Made by a program: the position numbers and the translations under genes. Below are positions 7,784 through 16,193 of a DNA stretch of 64,000 nucleotides, piece after piece. Each line of letters opens with the position of its first letter. Position 1 is the stretch's first letter. A model generated the notes under the pieces. That model was not told the origin of the DNA and searched no databases. It was given only the letters and a program-made list of their open reading frames with translations. This DNA comes from CAZUHB01 sp964620445 (lineage in GTDB: Bacteria > Planctomycetota > B15-G4 > CAYZWU01). The DNA lies in NCBI GenBank assembly GCA_964620445.1, contig CAZUHB010000007.1, forward strand, positions 1 through 64,000, written 5' to 3'.

Positions 7784-9997
7784 TCAACGGTCGGTCGTTG
7801 CGGCAAGAACGTCCGGTCCGGAGCGCAGGATCAAAGCGAGATCCTCTCCAACGTACTCGGGAATATCCTGTTTGATCTCGAGCAACGCCTTCTCGAGAGT
7901 CGACCGCGCACAGGACCTGAACTTTTCCTCGCCTGTCATCTCGTATGCGCGCGCTGCGCCGAGACTGAACAGCGCTGCGTGGCCGCCGGAAACACGGCCC
8001 TTCCGCGACCGAATCTCCCCAGACGATCCCGCCGCCACGAGCGTCTGGTAGATGATCCCCTTGCCCGTGTCCCGCGCCAAACGGTGAAGCGCGCCCATGG
8101 CGCGCACGGCAGAACCGAAAGAACGCTCATCGCCCGTAACCTTGTAGTGGCGGTAGAGCGCCTCGACAGTGATCCCTCCAGTCACCCAGGTATTGACAGA
8201 GAGGCATTTTTCCTCCTCGATCCGAGTCTCCCTGAACGCCATGAGTCCATTCTCGAGCTGACGCGACCGCATCCAGGCCGCTGCTTGATTCATTGCTGTT
8301 TCGAAACGTTCGCCTCCCCCTTCGACGAGCGCACACAGGCCGACCAGCGTCCAGGCGAGGTTGCGTTCCAACTTTGTCTTTTTCAAACCGCCCAGAGCCG
8401 TGGCAAGAGATTCGCCGACCTTCATCGCCCCGTCACGATATTCCTTCTCGCCTGTGAGCAGGTAGTACGCGAGAAGCCCGTCGAGCCACATGTGCCCCGG
8501 TTCGGTCCGCCTCGATCGATGGTCGGGGCCGTGAATCCAGGGGGTTCCCTCGGATGCGGCCGGATCTCCCGGGGCGGCTCGGTCGAACAGAAGCCAGTGA
8601 TCGAGGGCGATTCGAGCCATTTCGAGGTCGAATCCGTTGTTGCTCCAGAGAAACTTTTTTATCAATCCGAAACCGGGATCATACTCCTGGTTCGCCCAGA
8701 TCCCGTAGCTCTTGCGGTAGTCGCCGTAATTCATGAATCCGTCCCAGTGCGACCATTCGCGCCAGAGGCGATTCTGCAGAATCTGGGACACCTCGAGAAA
8801 GAGATCTGCCAAGGCGTCGTTTCGCCCCGCCGTGGGCCGATCGGCGAAGATCAGAGAGCGGCGACGCACGTCGTGGGCCAAGCCGAACGCCGCCGTGGTC
8901 GACAGGCTCTCGTCAGTCATGCCGATCCCCCGGCCGGAGCGCGGCAATCCGAGGACAAAACGTCTCTCGAACGGGACGTGGGGCTCCCATGTAAAATGTT
9001 CGTTGAGAAGTGAAATCTCGACATCACCCCCCTGCCGGACAATCAACGACCAGGGGTGAAGGCGTCCGAAAGCAGGCAGAAGGATCGAAAAATCGGGCGC
9101 ACACCCTTTGAGGCGCAATCGCGCCGCGCCTTTTGTCAAAAGAGGCGTCGATTCTTCCCTGAAAATCATTTCCACGCGGCTCGGCAAGGAGCAGATCTTG
9201 ATCGTTTCCTTCGGACCGAGAACCTTCTCGAGCCTTTCTCCGCCGGCCCTGACTGCCACGGCCGCCCCGCCCCGCGTCCAGGGTGGTCTGAGAGCCACGC
9301 TCACGCCGGAACAGACACCCTCGACATCTCTTTCGCTGAATCGAACGCGGCACCCGATCAAACCGCTCCCCGCGACAAAACCGAGGCGGAGAGTGTATTC
9401 GGGACCGAGCGTCGAATCCGAGCCGATGAGCCGGCCGGTCAGGCGCACCGTCGCATATGCCTGCCCCCCATCCACGCCGACCAGGCTTCTCGAAGGTTCG
9501 AAGGTCACGCCGTCGATTCTTGCCGCGAGGCGCAAGCCGCGACCCAGTCCCTCGACCTCTTTCTTTTGCCAGTCGACTCTCGTCACGAAGCCGGCATCGT
9601 CCCCGTCGACCGCAACCGACATGAAACCGGTATCGACGCGTACGCTGTTTCGACGCCGGTCGATCGACAGCACGCTTCCGCGCGGCCTCGGCGATCTGTG
9701 CGGCAAGAGCTTGATCGATCCTTTGCTCCTGTGCGCCGCAATCGACGCCCGCACCGCGAGTATCCGGATCGAACCGTCCCGCCAGAAAGCAGTCGGCACG
9801 AAATCGGCCACCACATCGCTACCCGAGCCGTCACGAAGAACCATGGCGCTGCCCCTGGCCAGCTCTCCCGGTTCGAAGGAGACGCACGCCCGAAAGAGCA
9901 CCTGTCCCGCGCGGGGCGTTTTGTGCCCCTCCCAGTCTATCGCAATACCGGTCTGCCCCAGAAGGAGGCCCGCAAGAACAACAATGGCGTTCATCAA
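7784..9997 (-). CDS. Secreted YetA/PcRGLX-like protein (exo-rhamnogalacturonan lyase family)
   Basis: The 737-aa protein has an N-terminal signal peptide (MMNAIVVLAGLLLGQTG) and three parts: a beta-rich N-terminus (about 20-230), a second beta region (about 230-400), and a helical alpha/alpha-toroid domain to the end. The segment NYGDYRKSYGIWANQEYDPG (about residues 435-454), followed by repeated helix pairs with Trp/Tyr, resembles the YetA/PcRGLX architecture of RIFT barrel, beta sandwich and toroid. Characterised members remove rhamnogalacturonan from chain ends by beta-elimination. I infer a periplasmic or secreted polysaccharide lyase or glycosidase-like enzyme. It is not flanked by SusCD or other carbohydrate genes, so its target glycan is unknown. 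Confidence 0.65.
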   Translation of the reverse strand: MMNAIVVLAGLLLGQTGIAIDWEGHKTPRAGQVLFRACVSFEPGELARGSAMVLRDGSGSDVVADFVPTAFWRDGSIRILAVRASIAAHRSKGSIKLLPHRSPRPRGSVLSIDRRRNSVRVDTGFMSVAVDGDDAGFVTRVDWQKKEVEGLGRGLRLAARIDGVTFEPSRSLVGVDGGQAYATVRLTGRLIGSDSTLGPEYTLRLGFVAGSGLIGCRVRFSERDVEGVCSGVSVALRPPWTRGGAAVAVRAGGERLEKVLGPKETIKICSLPSRVEMIFREESTPLLTKGAARLRLKGCAPDFSILLPAFGRLHPWSLIVRQGGDVEISLLNEHFTWEPHVPFERRFVLGLPRSGRGIGMTDESLSTTAAFGLAHDVRRRSLIFADRPTAGRNDALADLFLEVSQILQNRLWREWSHWDGFMNYGDYRKSYGIWANQEYDPGFGLIKKFLWSNNGFDLEMARIALDHWLLFDRAAPGDPAASEGTPWIHGPDHRSRRTEPGHMWLDGLLAYYLLTGEKEYRDGAMKVGESLATALGGLKKTKLERNLAWTLVGLCALVEGGGERFETAMNQAAAWMRSRQLENGLMAFRETRIEEEKCLSVNTWVTGGITVEALYRHYKVTGDERSFGSAVRAMGALHRLARDTGKGIIYQTLVAAGSSGEIRSRKGRVSGGHAALFSLGAARAYEMTGEEKFRSCARSTLEKALLEIKQDIPEYVGEDLALILRSGPDVLAATTDR

Positions 9998-10171
9998 ACT
10001 CCTCCGCCCTTCGTTCCCTTTTCCGCCTTCTGGTCGCGCGTCGCGCTCCGAGGTTACATCTCTCCAGAATCTGTTTTCGGGAGAAGCTTTGAATTATCGG
10101 CGGTCAGCCCATAGCCTATTGGCGGAAGCGGACGATGCCGCACGATGGGCAAAAAAGTGGAGCTCCTTGCG

Positions 10172-10774
10172 ATGAGCCAAAAATTGGGGATTCTGGGCGG
10201 GAGTTTCGATCCGGTACACGAGGGCCACATTCATCTAGCCCTCGCGGCGCTCGACGAGCTCTCCCTGGCGCGTGTTCTGTTCATTCCAGCCGCAACACCG
10301 CCTCACAAGCTCTCGCGGCAACTCGTCGCCGCGCACCACCGGTTGAAGATGCTCGAGCTGGCCATCGCGGGCCACGAACACATCGCCATCGATCGCTCGG
10401 AAATCGACCGCGGCGGTATATCCTTCACATGGCAGACCCTCACCGCCCTGCGCACCGCTCACGATGAGACGGAGTTTTTCTTTATCATCGGGAGCGATAC
10501 ACTCGCCGAGCTCGCGACCTGGGCGCGGCTCGACGTGATCGCGCGCCTCACGACATTCGTCGTTGCCCAACGCGGACCGCGACCGGCCTCACCCACGGCC
10601 GGCCTGGAGCGGGCCCTGAAAGGAGTCGCTCTGAAAACCGTCGATCTGCGCGCGAAGCCGCGTCCCATTTCGTCGACGGAGATCAGGCAGCGCATCGCGG
10701 CACGCAAGCCCTGGGAAGACCTCGTACCGCCGGCCGTGGCCGGATACATCAGCGCGGAGAATCTATACGCGTGA
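10172..10774 (+). CDS. nadD: Nicotinate-nucleotide adenylyltransferase
   Basis: The 200-aa protein carries the nucleotidyltransferase signature GGSFDPVHEGH near its N-terminus, the substrate loop ATPPHK, the segment DTLAELATW, and the C-terminal ISSTEIRQRI motif of NadD. It adenylates nicotinate mononucleotide with ATP to give deamido-NAD, a late step of NAD synthesis in the cytoplasm. The ATG at 10172 has GTGGAG about 9 nt upstream and begins just before the conserved core; an in-frame ATG at 10145 has no ribosome-binding site. In many bacteria nadD sits next to rsfS or obgE, which is not so here. It is divergent from the YetA-like gene and convergent with the TolC-like gene. Confidence 0.95.
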   Translation: MSQKLGILGGSFDPVHEGHIHLALAALDELSLARVLFIPAATPPHKLSRQLVAAHHRLKMLELAIAGHEHIAIDRSEIDRGGISFTWQTLTALRTAHDETEFFFIIGSDTLAELATWARLDVIARLTTFVVAQRGPRPASPTAGLERALKGVALKTVDLRAKPRPISSTEIRQRIAARKPWEDLVPPAVAGYISAENLYA

Positions 10775-10790
10775 GGGGGTCCAAGCCGAT

Positions 10791-12353
10791 TCAGCTGTAG
10801 ATCCAGTCGTCGTCCAGACTGCGCCTCACCTCGATGCCGAACTGAGCCAGAAGCGTTCCCTTGTATTTCTCCAGCCGGGCCAGGGCGATCTGGTAGTCGA
10901 GCAGGGCCCTGTTCTCGTTCTGCCTCTCCTGGAAGTAGTTGCGCTCCGCTTCGCGAACGAGATAGGTGATCGATCTTCCTGTCTGGAGCCGTTTCAGTTC
11001 TCCCTCGTACCGCTCCTTCGAGAGCTCTTTCGACTCCCTCGCGGCATTGAGTTTTTCCAGTTGCAGCGCGATGTCGCGCAGGCCCTCCCTGATTTCGAAG
11101 GCGATGGCGATCTTCTTTTCCTGCACGCTCCGCGCGGCTCTCCTGAGGTTGATCAGACTCTGCTGCTCCGTGCCGAGCGCCGTATTGTTGCCGATCGGCA
11201 CCTCGAGAGAGAGCGCAACCGAGAAGGACGCGTAATCGCGCCCCTCGTATTCGTTGAAGGAGTTTCCCATGTTGGTGCCGATCGAATTCACCCGGTAATT
11301 GCCGGTCAGGTCGAGCATCGGCAATGTCTCGTTTGCGGCCCTCAGAAGGTCGAGTTCGTTCGTCTTCTTCTCTATCTCGAGGGCAATGAAGTCGGCGCGG
11401 TTCTCGAGAGCCTCCCCGACGAGGGAATCGAAATCGGACGCGCCCACCGCGTCGACGACCGCCTCCGTGAGAGGTTCGACCTTCACGTTCCAATCTTCCG
11501 AGCTCTCGAAAGGAAAGATCAGCCTCTTGAGGGAGTCCTCGGCATTGTTGATCTCGTTGTCTGCGGTGATGAGCTGTTCGCGCCGTGTGGCCACCTCAAC
11601 GCTCGCTTCGAGCACGTCCATCTTGGTGAAGATCCCCTCCTTCATCTTGCGCGTGTTGATCTCCAGAAGATCCTCGGCCAGTTCGAGCGACTTGCGCGTC
11701 GATTTTTCGTTCTCGATGGCGTAGACGAGATTCCAGTAGGCCTCGACCGTGGAGAAGAGGGTATCGCTGAGATTGGTCTCGTAATTGCAATCCTCGAGCC
11801 GTGAACCGAGAACAGCCGAAAAGGTGTTGGCCCGGTTGTACGAGGTCCATCCCCCCCTCAGAAGGGGCTGCTTGACCTGGATCCCCATGTTGTTCGTGAC
11901 CTGCGGATTGATCGAGAACGGGCTCGCCTCGTTGATGTACGACCTGTAGAGCGCAAGGTCGACCTGATAGGTGGCGCCCGAGATGAGCGATCCCCTGAAA
12001 CCGGTCGAGAACACGAAGGTATCCTCGTCGAAATCGTCCTGGTATCCGATGCCGCCGATCAGCTGGGCGCCCGATGGATTGATCCTTTCGCCTCCCTCGG
12101 CATTGAGAAAAAAGGTCGGATCGTAAACACCTTGCGCCTTCTGGTACTCGAGCGCCGACAGCGCAGCCGCGTCGCGGCTTCCCTGGAGGCCGAGGTTGTT
12201 TTCATAGGCGCGTAAAACGCAGTCCTCAAGTGTGAGGGAGAGGATCCCGCCATTCGACTGGATCGGAGCATCGAGAGATTCGTCAGCCATGGCACCCGCC
12301 ATGGCAAAGAGCACGGCCGTCGCGAACGTTGTAGAAAGTCTGAGATGATTCAT
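10791..12353 (-). CDS. TolC-family outer-membrane efflux protein
   Basis: The 520-aa protein has a signal peptide (MNHLRLSTTFATAVLFAMAGAMA) and two OEP repeats. Each repeat consists of long coiled-coil helices and short membrane strands: LTLEDCVLRAYENNLGL opens the first and FDSLVGEALENRADFIALEI the second. This matches the TolC trimeric channel that spans the outer membrane and periplasm. No RND pump or membrane-fusion protein is adjacent, so the inner-membrane partner must be elsewhere. The start at 12353 is preferred over the longer frame because AAAGGAG and GAAAAGGAG precede it. The stop of the upstream exported-protein gene lies 5 nt before this start, so the two are probably translationally coupled. 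Confidence 0.88.
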   Translation of the reverse strand: MNHLRLSTTFATAVLFAMAGAMADESLDAPIQSNGGILSLTLEDCVLRAYENNLGLQGSRDAAALSALEYQKAQGVYDPTFFLNAEGGERINPSGAQLIGGIGYQDDFDEDTFVFSTGFRGSLISGATYQVDLALYRSYINEASPFSINPQVTNNMGIQVKQPLLRGGWTSYNRANTFSAVLGSRLEDCNYETNLSDTLFSTVEAYWNLVYAIENEKSTRKSLELAEDLLEINTRKMKEGIFTKMDVLEASVEVATRREQLITADNEINNAEDSLKRLIFPFESSEDWNVKVEPLTEAVVDAVGASDFDSLVGEALENRADFIALEIEKKTNELDLLRAANETLPMLDLTGNYRVNSIGTNMGNSFNEYEGRDYASFSVALSLEVPIGNNTALGTEQQSLINLRRAARSVQEKKIAIAFEIREGLRDIALQLEKLNAARESKELSKERYEGELKRLQTGRSITYLVREAERNYFQERQNENRALLDYQIALARLEKYKGTLLAQFGIEVRRSLDDDWIYS

Positions 12354-12358
12354 CTCCT

Positions 12359-13090
12359 TTACTCCTTTTCTGCTTTTTCTCGATCCTGCTTTCGGCTGTC
12401 GATCTTTTTCTGAAGAGCAGTGTCGATCTGGGAAAGTTTCTTCCGGTAAGAGGAGGTATATCGAGCCGTGACAAGTGCGGTGATTCTCTTCCTGTCCTTC
12501 TCCACGAAGAGTTCTCCCCTTTCCCTCACGAGCGCGTCGAGTTCGCGAACCGTGTTCCAGCGGATCCAATCCGACTCGTCGCCGATCCCTTCGAGGAGAA
12601 GCTCCTTGAGATCGGCCAGAGCGTGCGAACGATCACGGGCCGTCTCGACCGCGATGTATGCCGAAATGAGCCGTTTCTTCACGTCGTAGTCCTCATCGAG
12701 CAGCAAGAGCCGGTGCCTGATCCTGTACCACCGCCCCGAACCGAAACGAGAAAGGAACACCATGAGCTGCGTTCCCTCCTTCAGTTCGCCGCTGCTTGCA
12801 AAAACGAGGAGGCCCCGCGCGCGCCGCTCTTTCCGATCGAGATGGTCGAAGAGGATATTGAACGGCGACAGAGTGGCCACCTCGATCCCCATGCCCGCGC
12901 TGCGCACCTTTCCCACCTTGACCTCGGCCACGACATCGGCGTCTTTCAGGTGCTGGCGGCCGAAGAGCGTCAGCAGCCCGGACGTTTCGGACTTTCCGTC
13001 TTGCGCAACGAGCGCTGAGGTTCCGAAGGCGATGATGGAGAGGATAAACAAAACCCCCAGGACGCGACGCCGAAACGCCGTTCTTCCCAT
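12359..13090 (-). CDS. Exported protein of unknown function, coupled to TolC-like gene
   Basis: This 243-aa protein has a signal peptide (MGRTAFRRRVLGVLFILSIIAFGTSALVA) and no family I recognise. Residues about 45-125 look like a beta-rich domain (DADVVAEVKVGKVRSAGMG; LVFASSGELKEGTQLMVFL). That pattern recurs in exported proteins that describe metal- or ligand-like 'string of sigma' domains, but I cannot name it. The C-terminal half is helical and highly charged, ending in a lysine/glutamate-rich coil. AGGAGG lies about 9 nt before the ATG. It is immediately upstream of the TolC-like gene with a 5-nt gap, which suggests a periplasmic accessory role for that channel; this is inference from position. 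Confidence 0.65.
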   Translation of the reverse strand: MGRTAFRRRVLGVLFILSIIAFGTSALVAQDGKSETSGLLTLFGRQHLKDADVVAEVKVGKVRSAGMGIEVATLSPFNILFDHLDRKERRARGLLVFASSGELKEGTQLMVFLSRFGSGRWYRIRHRLLLLDEDYDVKKRLISAYIAVETARDRSHALADLKELLLEGIGDESDWIRWNTVRELDALVRERGELFVEKDRKRITALVTARYTSSYRKKLSQIDTALQKKIDSRKQDREKAEKE

Positions 13091-13248
13091 GATCCGATCC
13101 TCCTAGTGGGTGCCCGACTCAAAACCGCCTCCGGTTCCGCAGCCGGGTATGCCTGGGTGCCGGTCGCAGAGCGCGCCGAGAATGGCGCATCGATCTCCCA
13201 GGAATTCTACCCTCTTGCAGGGACAGGATCAAACCCGCTCGGCCGCAA

Positions 13249-14988
13249 TCAGGGACAGTTTTCCTCGAGCTTGATGAACCGGTAATAAACCTGCAGCGTG
13301 AGGATGCTGAGCGAGGTGGTGTAGATATCGCCTCCGTCGATCCAGGGCCAGTCGCCGCCCGCGAGCCACGAACCGTCAGGCTGCTGCTCGAGGCTGAGAA
13401 TGGACTTGACGCGGTTGTTCCACTCCGCCCAGACCGGTTGCGCATTCTCGCAGAGGGCGGTTCCCACGAAAAACAGAAAGGACGGTTCCCGCAGAGCGGA
13501 ATCTTCGAGCAGGCCGAAGAGGGTCTGCGGTCTGCGCAGATCGGGGAAAGCGAGGGCATCGGAAGGAGTCTCGTCGGCGGGGACGAAGAGAGCGTCCACC
13601 GCCTCTTTTCCGGCGGAGCAGAGGGGCGGAACAGCCGACGCACTCACGGCGCTGGTGCTCTCGGCCTGCGCCAGGAGCTCCACGCGGTTCTCGACCACGC
13701 GGCAGACCTCCGCCAGATCCCCGTTGTTGTCGAGGCCGGTCATGAGCGCGGTCCGGAGCGACATGGCTGCCCACGTATCGCTGAACACCCGGTAGTTTTC
13801 GTCGTCCCCGATCGTGTGCGACATCGACACGAGTCGGCTGATCCCGAGACGGAGATCGTCCTCGTTCTTTCCCCCGGAGAGCACGTAGTTTTCGGCCAGG
13901 ACCAGGACGCACACGCTCTGGTTGAAGAGCGAAATCTTGGCATTATCCTCGACCGCGCCGAACTGGCCGCGGCTGTCGCGCGCGGCCAGAATGTAGTTGA
14001 TTCCGCTCGAGACGGTGTCCTTGTACTTTCCCGAAACCTCGCTGTGGCCGTCGGACAGGAAGGCGGCCACCGCCAGGGCTGTCAGGCCGACCCTGGCCCG
14101 AGGATCCCCGCCGAGCTCGCGGGCCGGACTGTGCGACGAGATCTCCGGATTCCACGATCCGTCCTCCTCCTGCTGGAAGCGCAGCCAACGGAGGCCGCGG
14201 TTGACGGCATAGGTCGTATTCTGATCTCCGCCGCGGCCTTTCATGACCCGCGTCTTGCAGAGCGCGTTGGAGCGGGCGAACATGCGGTAACGGCCCAGTT
14301 CGAGGGTATTCTCTCGAGACACCTTGGTGCGAATGTCGTCGTCGGGAATGATCGGTACCCCGTCGATCTCGAAGGGACTGTAGCTCTCCGTGTCCGGAGG
14401 GGGAAAATCATCGGCCGGCTCCTTGAGCCGGTCGATGTTGAGATCGGTTCGACCGCTACCGGAAGGCTTCAGACGCCACGGTTTTTGTTCGATCGCCTCG
14501 TCCAGTTCGGAGAGCGATTTCTCGTCGGACAGCATGTCCTCCTTGCCGGCAAGAATCGAACGTTGGGCATCCCCGTCGTCCGAGAGCAGGTGGATGACGA
14601 AAAGGGCCAGGATCAGCACGGCGGCCGCAGCCAGAAGGGATCGCGCCGCAATCGATTGTCTGAAACGATAGCCCACGAAACCCGCCGTGAGAACAATCCT
14701 CTCGCGCACGGACAGGGAGATCTCCCCGTCGGCGAGCTCCGGCGCCGGGCGCTGCGAGGCGAACTCGCGCCTGACCCGTGCGATCAGGCGATCGTGAAAT
14801 GCGGCCGAAACCGGTTCGGCGGGCAGAGCGCGTGCTCCCTCGAGAAGGGCCTTCACTTTTTGCGCCTCGCTGTCGCACGCGGCGCAGGAAGCGAGATGAT
14901 CCTCCACCCGGCGCCGCGCGCCATCGTCGAGTTCGCCGATCAGATAATCGGTCAGTTCGCGGCGGGTTGTCGAGCAAATGTCTCTCAT
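13249..14988 (-). CDS. Transmembrane anti-sigma factor (zf-HC2) with squalene-cyclase-like toroid domain
   Basis: The 579-aa protein begins with a zinc-binding anti-sigma domain: H31, C35 and C38 in the HxxxCxxC pattern (HLASCAAC), preceded by C5. A single membrane span (about residues 110-130, LLAAAAVLILALFVIHLL) follows, then a disordered linker. The outer C-terminal part (about 255-575) has repeated helix pairs with Trp, Gly-Ser and Gln-Phe motifs, such as GLRWLRFQQEEDGSWNP and INYILAARDSRGQFG, as in prenyltransferase/squalene-oxidase repeat toroids. It lacks an obvious DXDD catalytic motif, so I infer sensing or binding rather than cyclisation. Its ATG overlaps the stop of the upstream ECF sigma gene by 4 nt, the usual sigma/anti-sigma arrangement. 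Confidence 0.82.
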   Translation of the reverse strand: MRDICSTTRRELTDYLIGELDDGARRRVEDHLASCAACDSEAQKVKALLEGARALPAEPVSAAFHDRLIARVRREFASQRPAPELADGEISLSVRERIVLTAGFVGYRFRQSIAARSLLAAAAVLILALFVIHLLSDDGDAQRSILAGKEDMLSDEKSLSELDEAIEQKPWRLKPSGSGRTDLNIDRLKEPADDFPPPDTESYSPFEIDGVPIIPDDDIRTKVSRENTLELGRYRMFARSNALCKTRVMKGRGGDQNTTYAVNRGLRWLRFQQEEDGSWNPEISSHSPARELGGDPRARVGLTALAVAAFLSDGHSEVSGKYKDTVSSGINYILAARDSRGQFGAVEDNAKISLFNQSVCVLVLAENYVLSGGKNEDDLRLGISRLVSMSHTIGDDENYRVFSDTWAAMSLRTALMTGLDNNGDLAEVCRVVENRVELLAQAESTSAVSASAVPPLCSAGKEAVDALFVPADETPSDALAFPDLRRPQTLFGLLEDSALREPSFLFFVGTALCENAQPVWAEWNNRVKSILSLEQQPDGSWLAGGDWPWIDGGDIYTTSLSILTLQVYYRFIKLEENCP

Positions 14989-15578
14989 AATTCCAGATGT
15001 CTCCCCAAAGACTCCTTCAGCCTGTGAACGGCCGTGTGCATGCGCGACTTGATCGTGCCCACGGGAATGTCGAGGATCTTGGATATCTCGGCATATTTCA
15101 AACCTGTCTCGAGCCAGAGAACGAAAACTTCTCTTTGCGTCCCGGGCAAACCGTCGATCGCCTTCATGAGCAGTTCGCGGGTCTCGGCGAACTCGAGGTT
15201 CGCCCCAGGCGGAAGCTCACTCCCCTCGAACCTCTCATCCACGGAGCGATCCTTTTCGTCTCCCGCCGGCCGATTCATCGACAGGGTGCGCGGCCGGCAT
15301 TTGGCGCTCCGATAGCGGTCGATCCAGAGGTTGCGGCCGATCCGATAAATGAAGGTCCGGAAAGAGGCTTTCACCTGGTAAGTGCCCTTGGATCGCACCA
15401 CGCGCAGAAAGGTCTCCTGCACGAGATCCTCCGCTGCCTGGCGGTCGCGGGTGAGGCGGAAAAAAAAATTGAGAAGCGGTGCTTCATACCGCTCGACGAG
15501 CATTTCGAATGATCCCTCATCGCCCTCCACGAACCGGCGCATCAGCTCAACTTCGCTGATTTGACTCAATGACGCCAT
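14985..15578 (-). CDS. ECF-type RNA polymerase sigma factor
   Basis: The 197-aa protein has sigma region 2 (AEDLVQETFLRVVRSKGTYQ, with FRTFIYRIGRNLWIDRYR as 2.3/2.4) and region 4 (LPGTQREVFVLWLETGLKYAEISKILDIPVGTIKSRMHTAVHRL, about residues 145-188) joined by a polar linker, typical of sigma70 group IV. It should direct RNA polymerase to an extracytoplasmic-stress or envelope regulon. The adjoining anti-sigma protein, coupled by a 4-nt overlap, should keep it inactive at the membrane. AAGGACC precedes the ATG by about 6 nt. An autoregulated ECF promoter could lie in the AT-rich 15579-15710 gap, but I cannot identify its elements with confidence. Confidence 0.93.
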   Translation of the reverse strand: MASLSQISEVELMRRFVEGDEGSFEMLVERYEAPLLNFFFRLTRDRQAAEDLVQETFLRVVRSKGTYQVKASFRTFIYRIGRNLWIDRYRSAKCRPRTLSMNRPAGDEKDRSVDERFEGSELPPGANLEFAETRELLMKAIDGLPGTQREVFVLWLETGLKYAEISKILDIPVGTIKSRMHTAVHRLKESLGRHLEL

Positions 15579-15710
15579 ACGAGGTCCTTAAACGAGGGGC
15601 ACCGAAATCGGTTCGTAAAAAGAAGATATGCCTGGACACGAAGAAAGCAGCGCGGCGGCGAAAAGACAATATGCAACTGTAACATACTTATATTTAGACA
15701 ATTACCTCCC

Positions 15711-16193
15711 CTAAGCAACGGTCTTCCCGGGCCAGTTCTCGATGATTATTTTTCGGCGCTCCTCATCGCCCGCAGACTCCATGGTCAGAACAATCCTGAT
15801 CGGTTCACGAGAGACGAAATCCTCGACACCGCCGAATCGCTCGAGCCGGTCGGCCCACTCGACGGCGATCACGCTTCCCGAATCCGCCACCTCCTCGAAA
15901 CCGCAGAGCAACAGGTCCTCCGCGCTTTGCATGAAATAGGCATCGATATGGGTGAGCGCTATCCGGCCCGGGTAGGTGTTGACCAGCGTGTAGGAAGGAG
16001 AGTGGACCGCGCCTGCATCGTCCACGCCGAGCCCCGCTGCCAGGCCGCGGATGAAGGTGGTCTTGCCCGCGCCCAGTTGGCCGGTGAAGAGAACGATCTC
16101 GCCGCCCACGAGCAAGCGGCCGAGCCGCGCGCCGATCTCGACCGACTCTTCGGCCGAGGCGGAAATGAACGTGCGATCAGAGGGTGTGGTCAA
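15711..16193 (-). CDS. tsaE: tRNA threonylcarbamoyladenosine biosynthesis ATPase TsaE
   Basis: The 160-aa protein contains a P-loop GQLGAGKTTFIRGLAAGLGV at about residues 38-57 and the TsaE segments VHSPSYTLVNTY (about 64-75), HIDAYF and VIAVEWADRLE. TsaE supplies ATPase activity to the TsaB-TsaD complex, which makes t6A at position 37 of ANN-reading tRNAs, an essential cytoplasmic reaction. The length is normal. It overlaps the 3' end of the thiL gene by 17 nt and is the last gene of the sugar isomerase-thiL-tsaE set. No tsaB or tsaD is adjacent. Confidence 0.93.
   Translation of the reverse strand: MTTPSDRTFISASAEESVEIGARLGRLLVGGEIVLFTGQLGAGKTTFIRGLAAGLGVDDAGAVHSPSYTLVNTYPGRIALTHIDAYFMQSAEDLLLCGFEEVADSGSVIAVEWADRLERFGGVEDFVSREPIRIVLTMESAGDEERRKIIIENWPGKTVA

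Noticed and set aside
5994..7787. 597-aa minus-strand ORF opposite the acyl-CoA dehydrogenase
   Set aside because: Full-length antisense to a conserved enzyme, crosses the tRNA boundary and has no recognisable fold.
13438..15027. 529-aa plus-strand ORF opposite the anti-sigma gene
   Set aside because: Mirror of the coding frame in GC-rich DNA; no start signal or domain.
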